A DNA stretch of 64,000 nt from Macrothele yani. Taxonomy: Eukaryota > Arthropoda > Arachnida > Araneae > Macrothelidae. The stretch is from NCBI GenBank assembly GCA_039090855.1, contig CM077023.1, forward strand, positions 77,103,127 through 77,167,126, read 5' to 3'. The notes under the pieces were generated by a model, which ran no database searches, was not told where the DNA came from, and worked only from the letters and a program-made list of their open reading frames with translations. The first letter of the stretch is position 1. The number at the start of each line of letters is the position of its first letter. Both the position numbers and the translations under genes were made by a program. Shown piece after piece: positions 52,958-63,079 of this stretch.

Positions 52958-55900
52958 GATGTAAGGTCAGGTGATGCGTAACATCACAGCCTCTCCTTGA
53001 CAAATGTCAACCCCGCCTTCTCGTGGTGCATCCTGTTCCCACTAAAGGGGCTCTGACGACCGCCAATAGCGGTATAACTATACCATCGGGATCAGAGGAA
53101 ATTCTATCCCACACTCACCAACCCGCTTGGCCAGCGTGGTGAGTTATGGCCAAACCCCTCCAAAATGACTCCACAACTTAAATCTTGGCCCTCAGTCTCC
53201 GGCAGCTGGAATGTACCTGGCCAAGGCAGCGGCCAGTGCGACATGAAGGCAGAGGGTGCTAAGAATCCCCGGAGGACCGGACTAGGCTGCCATCTGATGC
53301 TGACCTTGGCAACGTACAATGGACGCTCCCTATCTTCTGATTCAAGGCTTCTTGAATTGGAAGAGGAACTACAAAGGATCAAGTGGGACATCGTGGGGCT
53401 AAGTGAGGTAAGGAGAAAAGGAGAAGATCTCATCGAACTGAAAAGTGGACATCTCTTCTACTATCGTGGGACAGATACTGGCAGAACTAGTGGTGTTGGA
53501 TTTATAATAAACAAGAAACTGAAGGATAAAGTGGTAGAAGTTGAAAGTACCTCTGACAGAGCTGCACGACTCGTTATCCAACTATCGAGAAGATACCAGG
53601 CTCAGATTATTCAAACTTATGCACCCACCACAAGTCATCCTGAAGAAGAAATTGAAGAATTTTATGAGGAAATTTGTCATCTAAGTAATAAAGGTAAGCA
53701 GCACTTGAAAATAATTATGGGAGATTTCAATGCAAAAATAGGGCAACGGCAACAGAATGAAATTTCAGTAGGTAAATTCGGTCACGGCAACAGAAACCAG
53801 CGTGGAAATACTCTCGTTCAGTTTGCAGAGGCAGAAGGGTTTTTCATCTTGAACTCCTTCTTCAAGAAAAAACCACACAGGAAATGGACATGGAGACATC
53901 CAAATGGGACGACAAGTGAAATTGATTTTATTATGTGTAACAAAAAATTCGTCATAGAAGACTGCAGTGTGCTAAACAAGTTCAACACAGGTAGTGACCA
54001 TAGATTGGTGAGATGTAAGATGCACCTCAACACTAAACTTGAACGTGGCAAGCTCATAAGACAAACAAAATGTATTGATATAACCAACCTTAAAAAACAC
54101 CATAATACGTTCAAGTTGGAACTGAAGAACAGGTTCTCTGCTTTGGAATACCTAACATCGGAAGAAGTGGACATCTCTGAAGTTAACAGAAAAGTAACAA
54201 AAGCTCTTATGGAAACAGCAACAAAATTAGCTGGGTCTAAGAACAAGTTGCATGTAAATAAATTATCAGGAAAAACGAAAATGTTGATGCAAAAAAGAAG
54301 AGAGATGAGGACAACTAAAGAAGATGTGACTTCCAAAGTGGAATATATAGAGCTATGCAAGACAGTACGAAAAAGTATCACTGAAGACGTAAGAAAATTC
54401 AACTGTGAACTAGTGAGGAAAGCAATTGAAAACAACCAAAGCCTAAAGATAGCAAAGGGACATCTCAGTAAGGGAAGAAAACAGATTATGGCACTGAGAA
54501 AAGAAGATGGTTCTGTAACAAGAAATAGAGGCGAAATTTTGACAAGAGTGAAAGATTTCTACTCCAAATTATATGAAAGGGATGATACATGCACTCCAGA
54601 CATCATGAAAGATACCAGTACCAGAATTCCTCCAGTCCTTCCAGCAGAAGTTGCACATGCAATCAAGAACATGAAGCGGGGAAAAGCTCCAGGAGAAGAT
54701 GGAATTACTGTAGACATCATACAAGAAGCAAGTGGAGAAATCGAAACAGTACTCGCCCAAATTTTCACTCGATGCCTTAATGAAGGAAAGATTCCTGAGG
54801 ATTGGAACACCGCTACAATGATCCTGCTACATAAGAAAGGTGACATTGAGGATCTCGGAAACTACAGACCTATCAGCCTCCTATCAGTAGTTTATAAAAT
54901 CTTCACTAAAGTTCTTTCACACCGCTTGAAGGTAACACTGGACATGGCTCAACCGAGAGAACAAGCTGGATTCAGGAGTGGCTACAGCACAATAGATCAT
55001 ATCCATGTGCTGAGAGAACTAATTGAAAGAGCGAGGGAATATGAACTTCCACTGTGCATGGCTTTTATCGATTATGAAAAAGCCTTTGATTCGGTGAAAC
55101 CATCAGCAGTTACAATGGCTCTGAAAACCTGCGGTATTGAAGATGCATACATTAATATTATTAATAACATCTATGAAAATGCAAGTGCAAAGATTAGGCT
55201 GCTTGAAAATACAACACACATAAAAATTGGAAAGGGAGTGAGACAAGGTGACACCATATCTCCGAAGCTCTTTAATGCCACATTGGAGGGTGTTTTTCAG
55301 TCACTGAGCTGGGAAAACAAGGGGATAAAGATTAATGGAGATTATCTAACCCACCTTCGTTTTGCTGATGACATAGTCATTTTTGCAACTACCCCATCAG
55401 AGCTGCAGAGTATGATCCAGGAACTTGCTGACAAGAGTAAAGAAGTGGGATTAAAAATGAACTTTCAGAAGACAAAAGTGATGTTCAATGCTTTTACAAG
55501 AAATGAAGATTTATCGATTGATGGAGAAAAGCTGGAGATAACAGATACGTACGTTTATCTTGGACAGCAGATATCAAGTGAGGGTCACATTGATGAAGAA
55601 ATTAATCGGCGTACAAAACTTGCCTGGAGAGCTTTTGGAAGAAACAGCATAATTTTCAAGAGCAATATGCCATTATGTCTTAAAAGAAAAGTGTTTGATC
55701 AATGCATCCTTCCAGTGCTTACGTATGGTGCAGAGACGTGGACCTTAACTAAAAGAGACATACAAAGGCTGCAGGCAACTCAAAGAAGCATGGAGAGGTG
55801 CATACTTGGTGTAACCAGGAGAGATAAGAAGAGGAACTCGTGGATCCGAAAAATGACAAGAGTGGAAGACATCATGATCAGAGTTAAATCCCTGAAATGG

Positions 55901-56154
55901 CAATGGGCTGGACATACTGCCAGAAGGACAGATCATCGATGGACAGCCGAAATTTTAGATTGGATTCCAAGGGACAGGAAAAGACCCAGAAGAAGACCAC
56001 ATGGGAGATGGGTGGATGAAATTCTAAAGTATGCAGGGGTGACATGGAGGAGACTGGCACAAGACAGACCGTTGTGGAGGAAACTTGGGGAGACCTTCGT
56101 CCAGCAGTGGATTGATAATGGTTGACAATGATGATGATGATGATATATATATAT
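52956..56154 (+). mobile_element. RTE/BovB-type LINE, right arm, apparently complete
   Basis: 5' untranslated region 52956-53164, one ORF, then a 3' end made only of a few bases plus (ATG)n (56128-56143) and (AT)n. A very short 3' UTR with a short tandem repeat instead of poly(A) is typical of RTE elements. No clear target duplication, as (TA)n/(AT)n lie on both sides. Confidence 0.9.
53165..56125 (+). CDS. RTE endonuclease-reverse transcriptase, intact ORF (986 aa)
   Basis: The only clearly intact protein in the window. An APE-type endonuclease occupies about residues 45-285: LATYNGRSLS (metal-binding Asn), LSEVRRKGED (Glu), QIIQTYAPTTSH, IMGDFNAKIG (Asp-Asn), SEIDFIM and GSDHRLVRC (catalytic SDH). 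Reverse transcriptase about 490-760: RGKAPGEDGITVDII, NYRPISLLSVVYKIFTKVLS, AGFRSGYSTIDHI, FIDYEKAFDSV (first Asp), GVRQGDTISPKLF and LRFADDIVIF (catalytic DD near 735). The C-terminal part has WTLTKRDIQRLQATQRSMER and a basic, Trp-rich tail (WAGHTARRTDHRW, RPRRRPHGRWVDEI). It would nick DNA and reverse-transcribe its RNA at the target. The length matches RTE ORFs (about 1000 aa). Similar machinery may move the tRNA-headed SINEs. Confidence 0.93.
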   Translation: MTPQLKSWPSVSGSWNVPGQGSGQCDMKAEGAKNPRRTGLGCHLMLTLATYNGRSLSSDSRLLELEEELQRIKWDIVGLSEVRRKGEDLIELKSGHLFYYRGTDTGRTSGVGFIINKKLKDKVVEVESTSDRAARLVIQLSRRYQAQIIQTYAPTTSHPEEEIEEFYEEICHLSNKGKQHLKIIMGDFNAKIGQRQQNEISVGKFGHGNRNQRGNTLVQFAEAEGFFILNSFFKKKPHRKWTWRHPNGTTSEIDFIMCNKKFVIEDCSVLNKFNTGSDHRLVRCKMHLNTKLERGKLIRQTKCIDITNLKKHHNTFKLELKNRFSALEYLTSEEVDISEVNRKVTKALMETATKLAGSKNKLHVNKLSGKTKMLMQKRREMRTTKEDVTSKVEYIELCKTVRKSITEDVRKFNCELVRKAIENNQSLKIAKGHLSKGRKQIMALRKEDGSVTRNRGEILTRVKDFYSKLYERDDTCTPDIMKDTSTRIPPVLPAEVAHAIKNMKRGKAPGEDGITVDIIQEASGEIETVLAQIFTRCLNEGKIPEDWNTATMILLHKKGDIEDLGNYRPISLLSVVYKIFTKVLSHRLKVTLDMAQPREQAGFRSGYSTIDHIHVLRELIERAREYELPLCMAFIDYEKAFDSVKPSAVTMALKTCGIEDAYINIINNIYENASAKIRLLENTTHIKIGKGVRQGDTISPKLFNATLEGVFQSLSWENKGIKINGDYLTHLRFADDIVIFATTPSELQSMIQELADKSKEVGLKMNFQKTKVMFNAFTRNEDLSIDGEKLEITDTYVYLGQQISSEGHIDEEINRRTKLAWRAFGRNSIIFKSNMPLCLKRKVFDQCILPVLTYGAETWTLTKRDIQRLQATQRSMERCILGVTRRDKKRNSWIRKMTRVEDIMIRVKSLKWQWAGHTARRTDHRWTAEILDWIPRDRKRPRRRPHGRWVDEILKYAGVTWRRLAQDRPLWRKLGETFVQQWIDNG

Positions 56155-56159
56155 CCACC

Positions 56160-56900
56160 TCCTGCACAATGTCAAGAAAAATGAGAGACCACTTAAAAAA
56201 AAATATGATCACACATTTTCTCTTACAGAAAATTCGTTGGACTGTTGTCAGTCCTGAATGAAAATTCACATAAATTGGCCAGATTTATGTGTTTCCAGGA
56301 CTGAGCAACAGGACATTATTTCACATTTGATAAATTTCAGAATAGGTAGCGTTTCACTGCCCATAATGATTTTGCCATCTTCATAAAAACTTTGAGTGCA
56401 CGTTCACCATTAACTCATATTCGAATTTTGTTTCTCAAGAACATTCGTCCACCAGTGGAACTGATGAAATAGTATGAAATGAAAGATAAATGAGACGAAC
56501 TTAATAATAATTATTCCGTCTGCGTGATCAAGGAAACCTACCTTTCTTTATTCACACACGCTTTTTATAATATGAGTAATTGTGGGCGCCAGTATCTTAG
56601 TTCTTAGGAGGGGGGGCAAACAGAAATTGATGAGCCGGGTGGAACAAAGACTTAAGGTGTTCGGCGGTTCTTTCGTTTTTTATATAAATAAATGTATTTT
56701 TATAACAATTGTTATCTTTACGTGCCTGTAGATATGAGTATGGACTGTCTAAAATCTTTAAAACTGAATTTCTCAGAACCATGTTGTTGTGATTAAGTCG
56801 TTGTTCCACCTAGCTTCTTAATTGTAAACCAGCATGCAAAAACACCACACGTAAATTCCCACTGTCCCTTTTTGTTGTGTAGCCATTTTTACCACACATA
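56160..56900. other. Stretch without recognised gene
   Basis: Nothing recognised; short ORFs only. Confidence 0.5.
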
Positions 56901-56905
56901 CCACA

Positions 56906-57990
56906 CACTGTAAAAAATAAGTGGTGTGAATTTACAGAAAATTTCTGGAAATAACGTGCAGCAAAGTTGCCGGTAGGTATCCGTGTTTTTCAGAAATTTC
57001 CGTTTTTAAAAGTGCCCGTTTTTTTTAAATTCCGTATTTTCACAGATTTTCCGTAGTCAGAAATTCCGTTTATTTCAGAAAAGTCCATTTCAGGTTTTTC
57101 CGTATTTAAACTGAAATTCCGCAAAACCGACGACCCTGTACAGCACTTACCCCCAGATAATCCCTCCGCTGGTGTCAGAATCGAACCACCGTCGTTAGAG
57201 CTGGCTCAACAGGAGTCTCGTGCATCGTAAAACGAATGCCGCGACGATGAAATTTTGTTTTTTGTCATTAATGTGAGTGATTTAGTCATTTAATTTTCTG
57301 TTGGAGATTATTATTTTTCTGAATAGATTTGTAATATTTTTTTTTTTCTGCAGGAGGACTTTTTACAAATTAAGCATTTTTCATCGTGATTTTTCGAAGC
57401 AACAAAATGCTTTGCAACTTTATTTTTTTTAAACTGGCAATGACTTTCAGTAATCTTTAAAAAAGGTGAAATGTACTTTTTTGTAGTATTTTATTTCACA
57501 AAAAGAACCTAAATATAAAATTTACTCTTGATAGCCATTATAGCTTTTGTCTTAAGTTTTCCAAAGACTGATACATAGACATCGTATAATCATCTGTACA
57601 ATAAGTTAAGCACCCGGTTTTTTTACAGTAACGCAATATGTAATAAATAGCTGGTGCACAAAATAGGGGAGAGGAGAAGAAATATCCTGTGCCACACAAT
57701 AAAAAAATTCATGCGGTATGCTATCCACAATATCCGATCTCGCTACAGAACTCAAAATTCGACAGACGGTTGAAATTTAAAAGTTAATCAAACCTCAAGC
57801 ATTCTCACCAATCGCTCTTATTGCCTGTAATTTCTCGTCATACGGACACGGGAAAAGTGAGAACGGAGATTTTCCGTTTATAAGAAAGAAATTGCAGAAA
57901 GGTTTCTGAAAATTCAGAATTTTCTGTTAACACATCTCTAAAACGGTAATTTACCGTCAATATAAGAAACGAACTGCGGAAAGAAAAAAA
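56906..57990 (+). repeat. Repeat R, copy 2 (uninterrupted)
   Basis: Left tip CACTGTAAAAAATAAGTGGT, then GAAAATTTCTGGAAATAACG, a tRNA-like piece around 57140-57240 (GAATCGAACCACCGTCG on +, inverse of a B box), TTAGTCATTTAATTTTCTGT and GCTATCCACAATATCCGATC. It ends in CGTCAATATAAGAAACGAAC near 57970. It serves as the reference for copies 1 and 3. The far tip (seen as CACTGTAAAAAGTTTACGG in copy 1) is missing or decayed. Confidence 0.75.
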
Positions 57991-58273
57991 CCTCGAAACA
58001 ATATAAAAAATAAACCACGAAACTCCAGCGATCACACAATCGACCATCAAGAGAAAAAAAAAATACCCTCAAGAAAAAGTTCTTGAAAGTATTTAAGCTC
58101 TTTGTCAAGCAGTGAATGTGACTGCTGCAGATAATGATATCATATTTTTCATATCTACGCTGTTGTCTAACATTCCATACAAAAATTTAATACTATTACT
58201 TTCCACTGTAAATTGACAACGTTTTCCCTGCTTTTACTGCATACAAACTCAGTAAAAAGTTCTGCAGAAAATT

Positions 58274-58437
58274 TAGTAACTACCCAGCAGGACAGGACGC
58301 ACACGATATAAAGGCAGATAGCAGCAATAATGAACGTCCGCGTAGCTCAATTGGTAGAGCGACTTAGTCCGGAATGAGGGGACCCGGGTTCGAGCCCCGG
58401 CGTGTACAAAAATGACGGAGTAATTTACTTTGTTATA
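58274..58437 (+). mobile_element. Solo LTR of the tRNA-bearing TRIM
   Basis: TAGTAACTACCCAGCAGG to TTTGTTATA aligns with the whole LTR of 36856-37017. It has the clearest TATA-like box (GATATAAAGG, about 58314). The neighbours show no primer site or purine tract, so it is a solo LTR. No target duplication is visible. Confidence 0.82.
58336..58407 (+). tRNA. tRNA-like module in the solo LTR
   Basis: 72 nt: acceptor GTCCGCG with CGTGTAC (one mismatch), D arm GCTC/GAGC, T stem CCGGG/CCCGG with TTCGAGC loop. The anticodon stem is weakened by one change (CTTAG). A and B boxes are intact. Confidence 0.7.
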
Positions 58438-58765
58438 CATCTTTACCTCCCGTGATTTTTTTATCGAAACACTAAATCTTCCGTGCGTAAAAAAAAAAAA
58501 AAAAAGGGACAATTTTTTCCGTTAAAAAAAAAGCTAGTTTTATTTCTTTAATCGAAAAAAAAAAAGCCAAGTAGAAAACAAAGTAGTGCAAAACATTTAT
58601 AATTTTAAAAAAGGGAGGGATGCTTTTACATTATATCGCATAAGCTATGACGGAGTAGTTTAAAAAAAGATACATCTTTACCTTCCGTGATTTTTTTATC
58701 GAAACACTAAATCTTTCGTGCGTTAATGTAGGAGACATCAAATGCTGAGTAAAAAGTAATAAACA
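58438..58765. repeat. Long-spaced inverted duplication, left arm
   Basis: Starts right after the solo LTR. CTCCCGTGATTTTTTTATCG, AAACACTAAATCTTCCGTGC, AAGCCAAGTAGAAAACAAAG and ATGCTGAGTAAAAAG recur in inverse at 60885-61275. The first 60 bp are repeated within the arm at about 58670. Confidence 0.82.
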
Positions 58766-59089
58766 GAAGGTAGTCGTCAGCGTGATTAAGGTATTAAATG
58801 TGTCTGCCAATCAAAATCGTGAGAAACTATAGCGAGGGGTGGGGGAGGGGTTATGTGGGTGTACGGCAGAATTCAAGAAAGCTTTGATAAGGAAAGGTAA
58901 ATAAGAGTAAAAGATAGAGGGATGTTGATGCGGGGTCCCACCGGACATTTGCCCAACCGGACACTTTCCCACTATGGAGGATTTGTAGATAATGTGTAAC
59001 GTCGGAGGACGTTTCCGATCTAGTCTAGGAAAGTTGATCACATAAATATTTATGGACCGTATAAAAATTGCGCTTTGTTTTAGAAATGT

Positions 59090-59440
59090 TGAAATTTAAG
59101 GGGGTTACTCCCAAACCTAAACTTATATATATTACCTTTGTTATGGGTTCAAAAAGCTCAAATTTAAATCACAGATAACGCTACCAACAAACGAGCAGCG
59201 CGCTTAAAAATTTGGAAAAATTTAAATTTAAGGGGTGTTAACCCGCTAAATGTAAACTAACATAGATAATCTTTTTCATGGGCTCGAAAAAGCTCAAATT
59301 TAAATCACAAGACAACGCTACCAATCGACGAACAACGCTACCAATCGACGAACAACGCACTTGAAAGTTTGGAAAAGTTTAAATTTAGGGGGTGTTAACC
59401 TCCCAAATGCTAACTAACATATATAATCTTTTTAATGGGA
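59090..59440. repeat. ~140-bp tandem repeat, about 2.5 units
   Basis: GCTCAAATTTAAATCACA at 59155 and 59293, with TTTAAGGGGGTTACTCCC-like starts at about 59095, 59230 and 59385. Inside it a 23-bp piece (ACGCTACCAATCGACGAACA) is doubled at about 59322-59355. Confidence 0.8.
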
Positions 59441-59449
59441 TTCCGTGTG

Positions 59450-60490
59450 TTTACTCTTGTTGTTTGCTTAACTTCAAAACCGTAGAAACAGATGTGTTAT
59501 AATGGTAAACGATAAGCTGTTTACATTACGGACAAGAACATATTGTAATGCATCAAAATTTTCTTCAAAAAATTAAACAGGATGTACATCAGTAATCAAA
59601 TACAGATTTTTATTTCGGCCAAAAACGAAGAGAGTACATGACCCCATAGGACCAGGGGTCCGGACACGAGCCGAACTTCATTGACCGACTACGACATGAG
59701 CCCACCGGACATCAGCCACTTCCGAAAATGGCCTGCTTTTATTGCTATTGAATGTTCACATGTGTAAATCCTAGTAGCAGAAATTTCCGGTCATAAAAAT
59801 TCCCCATGTTGGAAAGATCCCTATGCGTTTATAAGAAAACAAATTTGTTACAAACGAAAGTAGGATATGGAGGAACTCTCCCCTAGGTACCATATTCTAG
59901 CCGTAACACTGGGAGTGCATTTTTGAAACCACAGATGAAAATAAAAGGCATCACGTTATGCCCTAATGCTTACAAGGCATCTAGGCTCAAGATCACTTTT
60001 GTAAACTAGAAGCTATAACTTTTAAGTTAGACACATTAAGTATGTATATAATTAAAAAATAAAATGAGACTATAAAAAATAAAATGAAACTATTAAAAAT
60101 AAAATGAGGCAAAATTAGACACAACATATTGATTCTGAGCAGCTCATGAAGGACATAAGCTAAGGTCTTATTTATAGATTTTAAGGGGTAAGCTAATATT
60201 TGGCACGTGCACATAGGAAATAATATTTGTAAAAATCTGAAGATATATCAGTTACATTATTATATTTCCCTCAGGTTACCGAAAACCTACTAGCATCATG
60301 ATAGTAAAAAACTCGTTAGCGTTGGACTCCCCTTTGTACACGGTGCGGCTTTTTTGACTCAACATGAAGTGGTAAAAAGCATTTAAGTCGCCATAAATTA
60401 AACTGTGGCTGCCATACATCAGCTTTTTTAGTGACTTCTGAATTCTGTTATGAGTGTCACAGGCTCAGATAATATTAAAGATGTAGAGCC
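59450..60490. other. Stretch without recognised gene
   Basis: AT-rich; a short AATAAAATGA repeat (60057-60110) and nothing coding. Confidence 0.5.
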
Positions 60491-60504
60491 ACAATTTTAC
60501 TAGC

Positions 60505-60801
60505 GGCCGCGGGTGGCCTAGTGGGCAACGTTCGTGACTGCCACAGAAATGGCCTCGGGTTCGATCCCACGCAGGTACGAACGCTCGATCCACTAAATGT
60601 CCGCCGTGCGTCGGATGGGCACGTTAAGCCGTCGGACCCGGATACTGGCCCCCGGTAATGAATAAGGGCGTCTTCCTCCCCCTTTCTACTTCGCTTCCGT
60701 GTCACTTTCCTATCGGGCACTCTAGCCCAAATCTCCTATTTCTAAGGGTTGTTTAAGACCTGGGGCCAGACACTCCCTTCTTAAAATCCTCTACATATGA
60801 T
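60505..60801 (+). repeat. SINE family B, full-length reference copy
   Basis: Target duplication CAATTTTACTAGC (60492-60504) and CAACTTTACTAGC (60802-60814). Head: GGTGGCCTAGTGGGCAACG (A box) and GGGTTCGATCCCACG (B box). Middle: CGCCGTGCGTCGGATGGGCA and CACGTTAAGCCGTCGG. Body: CCGTGTCACTTTCCTATCGG, CCAAATCTCCTATTTCTAAG. It ends without a long poly(A). Confidence 0.88.
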
Positions 60802-60884
60802 CAACTTTACTAGCTTCTTTCCCAGATAGTTCTGGCCTTTGAACCGAAGAGGTAAACAATTGTGTCATGGTCTCTTTTGCTTTT

Positions 60885-61275
60885 TACTCAGCATTTGACG
60901 TCTTATACATTAACGCACGAAAGTTTTTGTGTTATGATAAAAAAAAAAAATCACGGGAGGTAAAGATGCATCTTTTTTTTTAAATCACTCCGTCAAAGCT
61001 CATGCGAAATAATATAATAGCATCCCTCCCCCTCCCTTTTTTTAAATTACAAATGTTTTGCACAGCTTTGTTTTCTACTTGGCTTTTTTTTCGATTAAAG
61101 AAATAAAGCTAGTTTCAAACCCTAGGGATAACACTAGCTTTTTTTTTTTTTTTTTTTTTCACGGGAAAAATTGTCCTTTTTTTAACACAGGAAAGATTTA
61201 GTGTTTCGATTAAAAAAAAAAAAAACACGGGAGGTTAAGATGTATCTTTTTTTTTAAATCACTCCGTCAAAGCTT
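60885..61275. repeat. Long-spaced inverted duplication, right arm
   Basis: Inverse of 58438-58765 with expanded A/T runs and an internal extra copy of the CACGGGAGGT...GATGCATC segment (about 60955 and 61230). It lies about 2.1 kb from the other arm; SINE B sits between them. Confidence 0.82.
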
Positions 61276-61289
61276 AAGCGAAATAATGT

Positions 61290-62040
61290 AATAGCATTTT
61301 CTCGCCCTATTAATTTTCGACGTACCAGGAATAGGCGAAACAAGAATAGGGGAAAAGGAAAGTTTGCTCCAGGTGAAACTCTCCCTTCTAGCAAATGAAA
61401 GTTTTGGGCGAGACAGGAATAGGCGAATCAAGAATTCTTTCATCGCCTAAAATGGCGGAACCCATTAACTTTCGAAGTAGCAGGAATAGGCCAAACAAGA
61501 ATAGGCGAATCAGGAAGTAACTTTGCCTACCCCGCCTTTTTCTGGGGGAGGGGGGATTAACGACGACGGCGTGGATTTTGTGGACAGTTGAAAAATCGTG
61601 GATTTTGCGGACAAAGAAGGCAAACAGTGGACTTCTCGGATACTTGTAGATCCCCACCGATCAGGGACGCGCAAACCGGGAAAGCAAGGAAACGTGCCAA
61701 CTGGGAGCGCAATTGGAAAACCGCCCTCTGAAAGAAAATGGGGAAAGTAGGATCGATGCTGTAAAAGTACTGAGGTATAATTTTGATGCAACCTATGATG
61801 CTTTATATTATCTCACTGGCGATACTTCTGGCGATAGTGATAAAAGAAATTTAGCTGAACTGTTTTCTGTTTTACTGCTAAAATTAAAATCATATGAATT
61901 TACACGTTCCATGGTGATTTTGTTCAATATTTAACAATAATAATCATCAATGTAAAAATCTGAAGTAATTACACCGACCATAGTGGAAATGCACAGTTCC
62001 GTCAGTAAGGAAAGCGTAGTTTGTTTTAACAAAACCGTTA
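61290..62040. other. Stretch without recognised gene, with a degenerate short repeat
   Basis: AGGAATAGGCGAA...CAAGAATAG occurs several times at 61330-61520. The + strand ORF 61713-61934 has no known motif. Confidence 0.5.
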
Positions 62041-62051
62041 ATATTAATACA

Positions 62052-62545
62052 ACATTTGACGTGGACTAGGAACATCAAACAGAAGTCATCGCTCTTTCCA
62101 CTTTTATAAGTGAGTCACGAAAAAATTATCATTGGCCGCCACCGGAAATCGAACCCAGTGTCTTCCAGTTACGCGCCGGACATGCTTCCACTGCACCACA
62201 GCAGCCTCGAATTCCTCCAGACTCATATACCTTGCTGCCAAGCCACTTGGCAGGTTGCTTCTTGGAGCCCCGCACAATGTATTAACCAAAGATGGTAAGC
62301 AGCAACTGAACAAATAACTAGAAGGCAATGAATAATTAATACAGACATTTGACGTTGACTAGGAACATCAAACAAAAGTCATCGCTCTTTCCACGTTTAT
62401 GTCTGGAGGAATTCGAGGCCGCTATGGTGCAGTGGAAGCATATCCGGCGCGTAACTGGAAGACCCTGGGTTCGATTCCCGGTGGCGGTCAATGAGAATTT
62501 TTCCGTGACTCACTTATAAACGTGGAAAGAGCGATAACTTCTGTT
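62052..62545. repeat. Two tRNA-headed SINE units in opposite orientation
   Basis: The plus copy (62400-62545) has GCTATGGTGCAGTGGAAGCA (A box), GGGTTCGATTCCCGGTGGCG (B box) and TTTTCCGTGACTCACTTATA. The minus copy (62100-62222) is its inverse. The block ACATCAAACARAAGTCATCG occurs directly at about 62068 and 62362, next to each unit. Together they form an inverted duplication with an additional direct repeat. Confidence 0.75.
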
Positions 62546-62605
62546 TGACCTTTAATATTAATATGATTATTATGTATTTGTTTTAATATGATCCTTAATA
62601 TACAC

Positions 62606-63075
62606 AGTCGAGTCACATTATTGTGACCACCTCCTTTTTATTCAACAGCGCGTAGCCAATGAAAGAAGGCACGTGTCGTGAGCTGGCTTGGAGGATATAT
62701 AAGGTGTGCTGTAGACATTCTGAAAACATATCCCTCGTTGCTGTCATTGATAAAAAGAGCGATTTATCAGATTTGCAAAAAGGAATGATTATCGGCTTTC
62801 GGGCCAAGGGTGGCAGTATTTCTGAAACAGCGTATTTTGTGAACTGTTTGCGTGCAAAATGCGGAGCAGCACGCGCCATTGATGTGAGAGGTGAACGTCT
62901 GCTTCGAAGGTGCGTAAGGGCCGATCGACACGCTACAGTGGAGCAACTCACTAGCCTAATGAACCAGGAGGCTACCGGAAGTGTCTCTAAAACGACAGTT
63001 CAGCGAGCCCTGCTGTATATGGGGCTCCGATGCAGACGGATGGTCACTGCACCGGGCATGGGTCTTCTGCACTGA
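62606..63075 (+). mobile_element. Tc1-like element, 5' part only
   Basis: The left terminal repeat CACAGTCGAGTCACATTATT after TA is followed by coding sequence: KSDLSDLQKGMIIGFRAKGG, a shortened HTH, ARAIDVRGERLLRRCVRADR, HATVEQLTSLMNQEATGSVS and VQRALLYMGLRCRRMVTAPG, then similarity ends with a stop at 63073. The catalytic half and the right end are absent. The HTH appears to have lost its middle (VNCLRAKCGAARAIDVRG). Confidence 0.82.
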
Positions 63076-63079
63076 CCCT

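Larger units (their letters stand above)
48358..56154. repeat. 7.8-kb inverted repeat (giant palindrome) with an RTE LINE in each arm
   Basis: Left arm 48358-52242, right arm 52302-56154, central spacer 59 bp (52243-52301). From the centre outward each arm has about 620 bp of non-coding sequence, a (TA)n tract (51558-51620; 52926-52955), the RTE 5' region and ORF, then (ATG)n(AT)n. Identity is high but not perfect; there are coding substitutions and (TA)n length differences. Similarity ends abruptly outside the LINE 3' tails: left neighbour AACTCTTTTTTTTTCTTAAG, right neighbour CCACCTCCTGCACAATGTCA. The structure could extrude or form long dsRNA if transcribed. Confidence 0.93.

Noticed and set aside
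48358..56154. Pure sequencing artefact (missed hairpin adapter) for the palindrome
   Set aside because: Arms differ by coding substitutions and by (TA)n length, and outer flanks differ; still, long-read confirmation is listed as the key check.
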